DNA of 64,000 nt from Sialis fuliginosa (Eukaryota; Arthropoda; Insecta; Megaloptera; Sialidae), in NCBI GenBank assembly GCA_961205875.1, contig OY540812.1, positions 19,530,001-19,594,000 of the forward strand, read 5' to 3'. The notes below the pieces were generated by a model. The model was given only the letters and a program-made list of their open reading frames with translations, did not search any database and was not told the origin of the DNA. Shown one piece after another: positions 35,561 to 45,840 of the stretch. Positions within the stretch are counted from its first letter, which is position 1, and each line of letters opens with the position of its first letter. The translations under genes were made by a program, and so were the position numbers.

Positions 35561-37230
35561 AAGTATTTTCAGGCAAGTACAATTATAAAGTTATCAGTAA
35601 CAAGTAAATATGAAAACATTCTTTTTAAATGTAACAAATATAACGACATGACATCTGTAGGTACGAGTATGTAAACATTTAGAAAAATGTTAAATGAATA
35701 GGGAGACATATACCTATAAGGAAAACATGAACGAAATCAATATAGTAACAAAAAAATTACGAAAACAAATTACGCTCCTGTACTTTTAATCAATATATGA
35801 AATAGATATCAATATATGAAACATTTATTTGTTCTGATTCATTGTTCGACATGATTTTTTGATATATATGTACTTACGTGTATACATAAATACATACTAC
35901 ATGAATATAGGTACCTATATATTATATTTTATGTAGTTTTTATATAACATACAGTAAAACTGGAAATTAAGATATTAACGTTGTTTTTATGAGCATTATG
36001 AATAATGTACAAAAGCTTTCATGTAAAATATTGATTTGTCCTCGCTCAGCGATGTCCAGCGTGGTAAAGAAACAACTGCATAATTATGAATAATTATATA
36101 GGTATACAAATACCAACAGCAAGTTTATAGAGAATTTCCCCGCGACTTCGCCCGCGTATATTTCTGGATCGATTAATGCTCGTGTGGCTAGCAGGTTTAA
36201 AAACGTCCATTCCCACAATGACGGCATTAATGATGGTTAGGTAGCATTAATAATACGATTACTATGTCTTTATATTATATTAAGAGCAAATACTTATGTA
36301 CCCATGCAATAGGTTTGATTGCTAAAAAAGTAAGACTTGTATTTAAATGCACTTTTTTTAAATCATAAACACTTTTTTAAATCTTTTACAAATACGAAAA
36401 ATTAATAATAATATTCGCCTTATACATAGTTACTTAAATTTCCCTTTATATACAATATTTAAAAAAATATATTGGTTTTATTAATTTTTACCTATATTAT
36501 TTAAAACAATACGAGTTGAAATCTAATGCAAAGTATTAAAATTCATGTTCAAGTGTATAGTGCATACTATCAAAATTTTAGTGCAATTATATATAACTAA
36601 AAAAGTAATATATACGTATATATATATATATAAATAAAAATAAAAACAACTTGTTTGTCTAAACGTCAAAAATTTAATAAAGAAAAAGTATTCGCAAGCT
36701 TTCGATTCGTAGAATCATCGTTAGGCAAAAATATAATAAATAACAATTAATATAATTTAATTTAATGAAAATATTGATATTTTAAAAATAAAAATTCAGA
36801 AATATAGGTACCTATTAAGGAAGACGATTTAACAAAAATACAAACTAAAAAATTTTTTAAAACGTAACCAACTTCTGATTTACATATTTCAAAGTAAATA
36901 AATTTGAATATATAAAACAAAAATAATGATATTTCTAAACAAGTGAATTGTATATACATACATATGTAGGTAAAATACATTATTTTATATTTATGAAACA
37001 TTTAACTACAGATTGATTAAAAATAATATCTTTAATTAAAATTTATAATAAAATAATTTATTTCACATTCCTTCAAAACTAAACATTAGTAACATGATTT
37101 TGATATATCTGACGATTAATTTTATCGGCTTTAGCACCAAAGCCAAAAACTGCAGGTATAATATATACCTATTTTAATAATATTGATATAAATTGCATAT
37201 ATTTAAACATGAAATATGCTATACTGTATT
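35561..37230. other. AT-rich spacer with one short head fragment and an (AT)n tract
   Basis: Mostly AT-rich. At 36136-36170 TTTCCCCGCGACTTCGCCCG is another fragment of the 'gcttcgcccgcg' head. (TA)n runs around 36610-36632. TTCGCAAGCTTTCGATTCG lies near 36693. No gene recognised. Confidence 0.45.
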
Positions 37231-37500
37231 CAGTGGCGGGTCATATTAATTTATTTTGATAAGAAACAGAGGTTTCGAATTTATAACTAATAATTCAATA
37301 AATTATAAAAACAATTGATTTTTCAGAAACAATAAATTTTAGTGAACTTCCAGGCTTCCGCGCTGATCTTAAAGTGAACCTTGGTGTGGTGTTTCTAGAA
37401 AGTTTAACTAATACATATATGAGTGATGACATTAATTTTACGGTAATAATAATTGGTTTTGAAAAAATTTATTCAAATATGATAAAAATTTATTTACATA

Positions 37501-38369
37501 TAAGGTACTGGCACCAGTTAAGGTCGCTATAAGAACAAGGTTTACTGTTTTTGTGTTTGACGGGCTTCTTTTTTGAAATTCTCATGAACTCATGTTACTA
37601 ATAAAATAAGTAACTCTTTATTTAATCAATTTAATTACCAAAGTTTACAACTATAGTTTTTTTTTTTAATAATAGTCTTTTATTTTGTTTATGTTTTTAC
37701 TTCAGTTATGAATAAAATAAAACCAGTAATGAGCACGCAGTGATGGACACTTGCTAATGATTGCAAAATGATAAGTACTACGATACAAAAGATATAAAAG
37801 AATCATCAAATCTGAAACAATGCAAAGCAGTTTCTATGATAGTACAATAATTAATAAATAAATTATACTAATAATTAATTGACCGATTGTCATCAAATCA
37901 CGATGTTTAATGTATACAGATTAATATTCAGAAATGGTAATAACAAATATTTCTAATTCACTACATTTAATTAAAAAATAGCCATTACTGGGGTCATATC
38001 CTAGACCAGGGATGGGGAACCTGCGGCCTTAAGGCCGCATGTGGCCTTTTCAATACTTTATTGCGGCCGGTAAATATTTCAATTATTTATAATATATATT
38101 TTTCTTCTCAATTTATTTTTAATTTTATTCTGCCAAGAGACAAAAATAAAAATGTTTGAACAAATAATCTACAATAATCAAACGTAAATTAAAATTGGCC
38201 ATTGCGCGTATATTTGATATGAACATCCTAGTGGGTTTATATTTCACGACGAAGACTACTTCAAGAAAGACGGTAAGTATGCGGCCTGCTTATTATTTTT
38301 AAATTTAAATGTGGCCTTCTATGATAAAAAGGTTCCCCACCACTGTCCTAGACTGATGCCAGTACCTTA
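37501..38369 (-). mobile_element. TA-flanked MITE, family C copy 1, interrupted by a hAT-type MITE
   Basis: Ends TAAGGTACTGGCACCAGT and, at the right, TGATGCCAGTACCTTA. Without the 339-bp insert and one 8-bp duplication it is about 522 bp. Copies lie at 45019-45458 (truncated) and 61652-62138, both in the opposite orientation. Shared interior phrases include GAGCACGCAGTGATGGACAC and CCATTACTGGGGTCATATC. The TA at both borders suggests a Tc1/mariner-type TA duplication; no transposase is encoded. Confidence 0.85.
38007..38345. mobile_element. hAT-type MITE (339 bp) with perfect 8-bp target duplication
   Basis: Starts CAGGGATGGGGAACCTGCGG and ends, reversed, CAGTGGTGGGGAACCTTTTT. It is flanked on both sides by TCCTAGAC (37999-38006 and 38346-38353), the 8-bp duplication diagnostic of hAT transposition. 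The uninterrupted site is visible in the sister MITE copy at 61668-61680 (CAGTCTTGGATATGACC, opposite strand). Several GCGGCC/GGCCGC motifs lie near both ends, as expected for subterminal binding sites. No transposase. Confidence 0.93.
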
Positions 38370-38529
38370 ATATGAAATTTTCGGTCTCTATGTGCTATTA
38401 GCATTCTTAAGTTCGTCTCTGTATAATCCAATACATTAACTTGTAACGAAATAGCACCTATAATACTGATGATAGCACAAACCCAAAACCGAGATATTCG
38501 TAAAGGAGCCCTGTTAAATCCCGCCACTG

Positions 38530-40241
38530 AAAATAAATACGGTATATTGAAATTGAATATTCAACAATATTAAGGCCCGTACATTTCCATCAGATCTCAC
38601 GCCATTTTGTCATTATAACTAAACATGCAAGCGTGCTCCGTACATATTCCACTGATAATTTCAGCCTGCTGGAAAATTCTGACAGTGAATAATTTTCACG
38701 CGACTTTTCATTCTGATTATTCCTTTTAACTAATGAAAACTGTGTTCAAGTAGACGTGGAAAGTTTTTCTTTAAAATTGTTGACTCGTAATACCCATTAC
38801 GAAATCTGTTTTCTTTATTCTTAACATATTATTATATGCAGATATAGGTATTTAAATAAATGATAAAATTTAATAAAAAAATCATGATTTTAGAGTTGTT
38901 CTTTATTTTCGTTGTTCTATTTTAACTTTTTACATCTTTATCGAATTCAAACAGCAACTATCTCTCACTACTCGCTTAATCTGAATCAGTGAAAAATTTA
39001 CCGTTTAATCCGTAAACATTTGTCACTGAGGAATCAGTGAATTGACTTCTCGCGAGGGATCTTTAATTCAAAATTAAAAACAAGGCATCTAATATAAATC
39101 AAAATCGATTAATTACATATTACAATTAGCACAATATACCTAGCAAACAAAACAGCAAAATTGATTTTTTTAAATTGACATTTTTTATCTAGGTATTATT
39201 AATTGTTAAAGACTGATTAGAAATATTGAATTGACGATGTCAGTACAAATACACTATATTTTTAGACAGTTTACTTTTTCTCAAACTTATGACGTTAATA
39301 ATCAGTAATTAGTCATTGACTATTTATGTTTTTTCATTGACTTACATACAGTCAGATTAAAAGAGTACATACCGACTAAAATAAAAGTTTTACCGTTACG
39401 CTGGATATAGATCAAAAATATATAATTTACTTAAGGTTATAGGCCTAAGTTGGAACTATTCGTATTTTTTTCAATAAAAAAAAAATGATTTCGAAAAATT
39501 TGGTTTATAATTTATATGTAAAACAATTTTGACTTTGTTAATAATTAAAAGTAAAAAATTAAATATAATTGATTTATATCGCCGACTGTAGTTGTTGCAC
39601 TTGCACATGTTGTTTCCTAGTAAGTCGCATTCTATTACTCTTATGGATGATATTTTCACGCGCCTTTACTATTTCTAATTTTTCATTACTTTGAATAATC
39701 CTGGTTCTGAAACTACACGTATTTTTTAATAATCGAATAGTGTTTAAAACATCTCTGTTTACAATTTTTGTGTAGAATTTCAATAAATAGAGCATACAAG
39801 GTGAGGTTTCTCATTTACTGTGTATTAAAAATTCTATTTTTAATACCAATTACTCAAAAACCATACGTTCAATATTATTATTTTTTAAATAGTAAAATAT
39901 ATGAGCTATCCATAAATAAAATATTAAAATTTTAGACTTTTATCTGTACATTGCTCTAATGATCGAATAACCTTAACATTTTCATCTAAAACTTTTAGAA
40001 TTCCCAAGTTGCATAAAATAAATAAATGTTATTAAATGACATACAGGGACTCAAAAACAATTTCATGTATTTCTGATATCATTTCATTTTGTTCACCATA
40101 ACAATTTGAATATCATATATATATTACATAGATGTATGTATGTATGTGTATATACACGTACCTACCTACTTTTTTCATTTCACCACCGCCTATTCTCTGG
40201 AGTGTTTACATAGTACTTTGGGAAAACTCCTTATCTAAGCG
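38530..40241. other. AT-rich spacer
   Basis: No gene recognised. A 73-codon minus frame at 39574-39795 ends RKQHVQVQQLQSAI and has somewhat coding-like codons in its 3' third (CAACATGTGCAAGTGCAACA on the minus strand), preceded by a CTTACTAG acceptor-like site. It is too short and unfamiliar to call. Confidence 0.35.
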
Positions 40242-40358
40242 ATGGATTCGAAAGAAAATGGTCTTACCGCAGACCTCAACGTGGAAATACGGAGAAAATG
40301 TTTTCAAGAAAACGGTTTTCACATACATGAATACGAGCAAGAAGACGTCAAGAAATGA
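40242..40358 (+). CDS. Possible 38-codon ORF or exon, unrecognised
   Basis: ATG at 40242 in fair context (AAGCGATGG), with an in-frame TAA just upstream (40236-40238) and TGA at 40356. The peptide begins MDSKENGLTADLNVEIRRKC and ends HEYEQEDVKK: hydrophilic, charged, and built from mixed codons (ACC GCA GAC CTC AAC GTG), quite unlike the Ile/Phe/Tyr/Asn-rich chance frames elsewhere in the window. An AATAAA lies at the stop codon. No canonical donor lies inside, so if real it is a small ORF or a terminal exon. No domain recognised. Confidence 0.3.
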   Translation: MDSKENGLTADLNVEIRRKCFQENGFHIHEYEQEDVKK

Positions 40359-40944
40359 ATAAATAGGTTTCTGTATTTGGAAAGAGTTGTGGAAAAATTT
40401 ATTGTTTAAAGAATTGACCACATTTTTCTTCTCCTGCGTGCATTTGAAATATAATATTTTATATATATGATGTGGATTATAAATAGGTTTTGTGCAGTTA
40501 GGGGTAAATATTTCTGGATTTTTATTTTTATTTTTTATCACAATAATTATAATCTTCGATAATAATCGAATATTTATCAAATAAAACTATTCAGCATGGG
40601 TCTGATTTATGAAAGTAAGTAATTATTTTTTTTTTTATTAGGTTATATAAATGAAACATCTTTTATTTCCATACCATTACATTACTTAATAACCTAAACA
40701 AAAGTGTGTTTAATAAGTGAGTAACATTAATTAATAGATTCTAGTGCTATAAAAAATTGTTTATTTTTCAAGATAAGTATCAAAGAATAATTATTAAGTT
40801 AATCGATCAGTATATGTATTAAGATAATTATCATAATAATGATTATTTAGCACCCTGTTTACTAATCTAAATTGATTTTCTTTAATTATTTCATAAGGCT
40901 TCAAATACACGAATTCAATAAATTTTTTTAGTAATATGATTATT

Positions 40945-41040
40945 TTTATAATTCGAGGACGAGATGAGATCGCTTAAACTTTGATGAAATAAAACCGGCT
41001 TAAGGTTTGACGCGAGATTCATATTTTCAACATGATTTTA
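40945..41040. repeat. GACGAGAC-family repeat fragment
   Basis: AATTCGAGGACGAGATGAGA TCGCTTAAAC and AAACCGGCTTAAGGTTTGAC GCGAGA follow each other, two degenerate units of the GACGAGACYNGCTTAAA type. Confidence 0.6.
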
Positions 41041-41144
41041 GGTTCGCTGATGAGTGTAAAATACAATGTTAATAATTTATAATTTTAAAAGAAGTTGTAT
41101 ATTTAAATAATCTGCTAAGTGATATCATAGTGTCATTACCCTTG

Positions 41145-41310
41145 CCTCTACCCAATTTTGATGATTTTTATATCCTACCATCTACTTGCTAGATTCAAGT
41201 TTTATTAAAATCCGTTTAGTGTTGTTGTTAAGTTATGCATGCGTTTGACATAGGTTAAGTGGATAGACAAACGTAACAAAAAGTGGAAATTTTGACCGAA
41301 AGTTTCTCCG
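41145..41310 (+). repeat. Degenerate repeat tail
   Basis: AATTTTGATGATTTTTATAT, AAAATCCGTTTAGTG, TTAAGTTATGCATGCG, GACAAACGTAACAAAAAGTG: the same order as the tails at 6935-7091 and in repeat E, heavily decayed. Confidence 0.55.
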
Positions 41311-41469
41311 ATTTCAGAAATTACCACAGTGGAACCTTGTCAGTATGTACTGCTTTAGTTTTTACGTTTTTCTCGTGAGTACGTCCCTTCAAAAACATAC
41401 TAACGAGGTTCCACTGTATATAACTTCCTTCTATCCTATAGGGCAAGAAAGTCAAATTATATTCAATAT

Positions 41470-41545
41470 AAAATAAGACCGCATAAATTTTGACGAGACG
41501 AGACTGACGGTTACCTATACCTAGTAACATCTCGTCTCTTGTGAA
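41470..41545 (-). repeat. GACGAGAC-family repeat fragment
   Basis: ACGAGACGAGACTGACGG and CATCTCGTCTCTTGTGAAGC form an inverted pair around TTACCTATACCTAGTAA. On the minus strand it reads GCTTCACAAGAGACGAGATG, matching the GCTTCACACCAGACGAGAC sequence at 56930. Confidence 0.6.
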
Positions 41546-41794
41546 GCCCTATCTACTGTAAATAACAGAATGATAGTACTTTTGTATTATTTTGATATAT
41601 AATTTCTAAATTCGAATATAGAACTTTGGTGTGTTAAAAGTTTTATCACTAAAACCATATTCAAATTTAATTTGTTTTTCACACATATTTATTTTTAATT
41701 ATGATTTTAATATACTAAAATAATTAATAAGCACCCTTCCATTCAAAATAAAAAAAATGATACCATTATATCAATAATTAAAATAAATATAGAT

Positions 41795-41974
41795 TTATGA
41801 ATCCCACTGACCAATATCCACTTTGCACAAATATCGCCTAAGAAGTTTCGTTTGGTGTAAAACAGATCGATCAAACGCCACCACCGTCGTCAACTCTTCC
41901 TCATTCCGCGCTAACTCCAGGTAACAGCACAGGTGGCAGCACTGGCGGTCACGTGACCATCCGTCGGCCGCCAT
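41795..41974 (-). CDS. Possible 59-codon ORF or first coding exon, unrecognised
   Basis: ATG at 41974 in very good insect initiation context (GAACAATGG) and TGA/TAA at 41795. The peptide begins MAADGWSRDRQCCHLCCYLE and ends VLHQTKLLRRYLCKVDIGQW DS. Codons are GC-rich and coding-like (GCG GCC GAC, CGC CAG TGC TGC CAC CTG). The frame can be extended 14 codons upstream to an ATG at 42016. No domain is recognised and no strong splice donor is visible before the stop. It overlaps a GC-rich, motif-dense island, so a promoter with a chance frame is the alternative. Confidence 0.33.
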   Translation of the reverse strand: MAADGWSRDRQCCHLCCYLELARNEEELTTVVAFDRSVLHQTKLLRRYLCKVDIGQWDS

Positions 41975-42040
41975 TGTTCTAACAATACCCAACGTACTAT
42001 TGTTTACTTTGTTCACGCTGCTATTGTTTGCGACTTGTCA
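41865..42040. promoter_or_regulatory. GC-rich promoter-like island with E-box palindrome and SOX-like sites
   Basis: GGTCACGTGACC at 41947-41958 is a perfect 12-bp palindrome around a CACGTG E-box. Just beyond it lies ATTGTTCTAACAAT (41973-41986), an inverted pair of SOX-type ATTGTT cores, and two more ATTGTTT sites (about 41999 and 42024). CAGGTGGCAGCACTGGCGG adds another E-box (CAGGTG). This clustering is unlike the AT-rich surroundings. Confidence 0.4.
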
Positions 42041-44265
42041 TAGAAATTTATTGGATTTTTTTTTTCAATTATTTGATACTGATATATTATTTCAGTGATT
42101 TCTTTCGTTCCTTTATTTCTATGGGAGTGATGGTAATAGAATATTGACGGATACTGTAGACAAGAAATGTGATATTAATACTAGGAAGACATGTTTGTAG
42201 CAACAGGAGATTAATGAACAAACACTTTAAATTTATGAAGGTGATGAAAAGCTAATTGGAATTTCATTTTCAGGTTTGCAGTTATGAAATTGAACTTGAA
42301 TGTATTGCAATTTTATTCAAATAAAATACAGATTTCTAGTACTAAAGAGATAACATAAATATATGTAGTACGAGTATAATAATGTGCATTTTGTTTCACT
42401 TTTGACATAAATTATACATTAGCAATGGTGGGCTAAGGGGGAAAGGCGAATGCAAAGGTACAGAGAGGTATTAATATGAGATAAAAGAGCTTGGATGAGG
42501 ATTACGAAATGAGGACTAAAAAATGGTTTTCCCAACTCCAGGAGGGCGCAAAAGTAATTTTTAGGGAACACCAAAATTGAACTGACAAAGTAGTAGTTGA
42601 AGGGGGTACAAAACTAACCTTCAACTCGTGTACCAACCTTCCTTACTCCGTAGGAAGTAGTAGTAGTTAATTAAAATTATATATGTTTTATGTTATTAAT
42701 TTAACGATTTTTAAAAAGGTAGTTGTATAACTACTTCGTTAATTTTACAAAAAATGTTTGCTTTGTATATATTTTCTCAATTGTTTGTCCTCAATTCTTG
42801 ATTAAATTGTTACAAATTTTCACTCCATCTTGAAGACTGGCAGACATTTTCACCACATTCTCCATACACTCAACAACATGAACATTAGTTTAGCCCTTCG
42901 TAAAAGAAACCCATTAAATTCAACACCCTTACAGTACTAAGTGCATTTACCAAACTTTTTCATTAGAACATATTGGATAAAATAATATTTCCTTTACCTA
43001 CGACAATTCCTTGAAAAACCACTGCATTCATTAAATCAACATAAATATTTAATACTGTACTAGGTTTTCACATTAAATGGCGACAGAGCAAGTCAGATGG
43101 TCAATAAAAACAAGGGTTCCAAATGTATATGTGTCAAACAGCGTAATTGCATTTGGCCAATGGGGTAAAGGACACCATTTGTATGTCTGTACTCAATTGT
43201 AATGTGTTGTCATTGGAATGAGATGAAAATAGATTCATTTCATATTCTTCTCAAAGGGCTGAAAGTGATTTGGCTGAACTTTTGTGTTGATGGTGTTTCA
43301 AATTATCATTTTTGGTATATCCTTTTTAATATATTTATTTATGTAGGATATCAGATGTAATAATCTACATATCAAAGAATATTCATACATACATATAACT
43401 ATAATTATTGTTTTTAAAATGTTCAATATTTTCAGGAATAATTTGTTTATTTGATGTTATGAAGAAAATGTTTGCAAGCAAAATCAAATCAAAATAATTT
43501 TAAAGGATAACTAAATTATTCACAGAAGTATCTCATTGCACAGAAAGATATTATTTATTTTTATAGCAGGTATTATAAAGAAATTTACTCTGACAAAATT
43601 AAAAACAATTTTTTTTTCAGGATATCAAATTGTGTTACGTTGTCTATGGATTTGGTCCATGTAAAAATTAAATTGATAAAATACAAAATTCAAAATAACA
43701 CAGCTATCAATCGCACTGAAAATGCTAGTAAATAATTTAATGATAATAAAGGACTTAATTATTTTCTATTATAAAAAAAAACGAAACTCACTGATAAAAT
43801 TTAATATTTCGTATCTATTTTTGCCTCATGATAAAAATGTATTATATGCAATAATTAAATGCAATAAATTATCGAACATATTTTTCACCAAATTGTCAAA
43901 ACAGAAAACAATTTAATATAATGGTTCTAAGTAATAGGTACTAAGTTCTTATTTTTTTAGCAAATTTTAGACATGCTGATTAATTCTTTATCTTCTATTG
44001 TACGTGAATGAATACTTAATAATAAATATAAATAAATAAACTTATTTTTATATTTGAAATTATATTACTGTTTTTTTCATACTGTAATAAATAACATATT
44101 TTATTACAACTAACACCGTTTCTTTATTCAATATAATTATCACCTCATATTTTTACTTCACACTTATTCGTTAATAATTCGTCGACACAACCAACACCTT
44201 ATCGAATATAACTTCAAAAAAAATCAGTCTATCATACATCCATAACTATCTACAACAAAACTAAT
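42041..44265. other. AT-rich spacer with two GC-richer patches
   Basis: About 42425-42670 is purine-rich and non-repetitive (GGGCTAAGGGGGAAAGGCG, CCAACTCCAGGAGGGCGC), with CCTTCAAC near 42618 mirrored by GTTGAAGG near 42596. About 43070-43290 has ATTTGGCCAATGGGG (CCAAT box). No coding frame recognised. Confidence 0.4.
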
Positions 44266-44269
44266 TAAA

Positions 44270-44485
44270 AAACCCACGCATGCATACGTTTCTACTATAT
44301 AATACAGGAGATGCCCTCTGAATAGCGTAGCCTGGAGTCGGAGGTAATCCACTAACAAAATACTAAGGACCTGAGCCTACACATGTACACAAACACTGAC
44401 ACGGGTTGGGGGGAGGGGGAGGACAATGCTCACCAGATGTGACTCATCAATGGATAACAAGGACGATGTATTTACTTTAAATTAA
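44270..44485. promoter_or_regulatory. GC-richer island with AP-1 site and G-quadruplex motif
   Basis: Includes GAATAGCGTAGCCTGGAGTC GGAGG, GGACCTGAGCCTACACATG, a G-rich run at 44403-44422, and CAGATGTGACTCATCAATGG with a perfect AP-1 core (TGACTCA). No coding frame. Role inferred. Confidence 0.3.
44403..44422 (+). other. G-quadruplex-type run
   Basis: GGGTTGGGGGGAGGGGGAGG satisfies the four G-tract rule with loops of one to three bases. Confidence 0.7.
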
Positions 44486-44733
44486 ATATCGGTGCAATGG
44501 TTATCATAACAGGGTCGGACAATGTTGGAAATGTATATTCAACCTGCGATTAGTTTGATATTTTTACGCCCCTCTCAAATTAAAAATTATCAAAACATAT
44601 TTTGGCAATACGAAAAAATATGTTGGTAATTTTTGGTAATAATGTTGTTTAATTTAAATATTAAAAAAAAATTATTAAAATATGATTTTTATCTTATTGT
44701 TAGACATACGAGTATACATATTCTACCATCAAA

Positions 44734-44785
44734 GTCGGAATCTTGTTCAGAAGTGTTTCTGAAACACTTCTGAAGAAGACTCCGA
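44734..44785. repeat. Hairpin with a 27-bp palindromic core
   Basis: Core TCAGAAGTGTTTC-T-GAAACACTTCTGA at 44747-44773 is perfect; the arms extend to GTCGGAATCTTG and GAAGACTCCGAT with few mismatches. It is followed by CGATATGAAAATCGAAACGT, a phrase seen in insect non-LTR 3' ends, so it may be retroelement-derived. Confidence 0.75.
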
Positions 44786-45018
44786 TATGAAAATCGAAAC
44801 GTCAAGTAATAAAATACGACAACGTGGACACAGACAGGAAATTTAGTTCAAATGGCAACAGCCTTAAAGGTGTACAGAAGAAAATTGTTTCAACCACTTT
44901 TTTGAACATTTTCGAATTCTTTCGAAAACGAATAATATTTAACAGTTGTATAACAGTTTCTTAAATTGAACTGCCACGTTTTTAAAATCATACTATTCAT
45001 AATATGTCTTAATATTAA

Positions 45019-45458
45019 TATTTCTGAATATTAATCTATATATGCATTTAACTGTCTTATAGCGTGATTTGATAACAATCAGTCAATAGATGTCAAAATG
45101 GTAGACATTTATACTAATTATTAGTGTAATTGATTTATAAATTATTATATTATCATAGCAATTGCTTTACATTATTTCAAATTTGACGATTCATTTTCTT
45201 TTATATCTTTATCTGTCGTAGTACTTGTAATCATTAGCAAGTGTCCATCACTGCGTGCTCATTACTGGTTTTACTTTATCCAGTACTAGAGGAAAAACAT
45301 AAACAAAATAAAAGGCTATAATTTAAAAAAAACTATATTTGCAGACTTTGGTAATTAAATAATATATTAAATAAAGAGTTACTTGTTTTATTAGTAAAAG
45401 AAGCCCGACAATCACAAAAACAGCTCTTATAGCGGCCATAACTGGTGCCAGTACCTTA
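45019..45458 (+). mobile_element. Family C MITE copy 2, left end missing
   Basis: Right end ACTGGTGCCAGTACCTTA is intact (ends 45458). Interior matches 61652-62138 (TGAATATTAA, AACTGTCTTA, GCAAGTGTCCATCACTGC, CATTACTGGTTTTACTTTAT). The first 100 bp or so, including the left terminal repeat, are absent. It keeps a segment (TGATTTGATAACAATCAGTC) that copy 3 has lost and copy 1 has kept. Confidence 0.85.
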
Positions 45459-45714
45459 TTATTAAATTTTTTTCAGGGTTAGTTTATTGAAGTATATCTG
45501 TACAATACCTAATTCTATACTCATATTTTTGTTCAACCAAATAAATTCAAAAGAAAATAATTACTATAAAAAACTATAGAGTTTTCTATTCTGATTCGAC
45601 AATAATTTTTCTTATAGACTGACTTTTGTTATAGTTATTAATATTACTTCATCATGCAATCTAACAATAACATAAAGAAATTCCATGTCAATGACATTCG
45701 AAACGGCACGGTAT

Positions 45715-45840
45715 AACCCTTACAGCGCTACATGCTCCCTTATCCCTTGTGGGATTCGAACCCCTTAAACAATTTTGCTGTCCCCAGAGATATTGTAATG
45801 CTGAATGCGTTGTAGAATAACTGCACGTAGGGGTAAGTGA
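45715..45840 (-). repeat. tRNA-like fragment with B box only
   Basis: On the minus strand AGGGGTTCGAATCCCAC is an excellent B box with T-loop, but the T stem pairs only three bases, and no acceptor stem or convincing A box is seen. Probably a SINE head or decayed tRNA pseudogene. Confidence 0.35.

Larger units (their letters stand above)
37231..38529. mobile_element. Possible outer hAT-type element around the nested MITEs (tentative)
   Basis: CAGTGGCGGG at 37231-37240 and CCCGCCACTG at 38520-38529 are exact inverted complements and bracket the MITE at 37501-38369. The flanking octamers (ACTGTATT and AAAATAAA) do not match, and inward similarity stops after ten bases, so the two ends may belong to different relics. 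Confidence 0.28.

Noticed and set aside
37231-38529. A complete outer hAT element enclosing the nested MITEs
   Set aside because: Kept only as tentative: ten matching terminal bases, but no target duplication and no inward similarity.
40206-40580. 124-codon minus-strand frame, the longest in the window
   Set aside because: Low-complexity Lys/Ile/Asn/Phe sequence; it lies antisense to the more coding-like frame at 40242-40358 and ends in AT-rich spacer.
45715-45840. tRNA gene on the minus strand
   Set aside because: Only the B box and T-loop are good; the T stem is weak and acceptor, D and anticodon arms cannot be formed.
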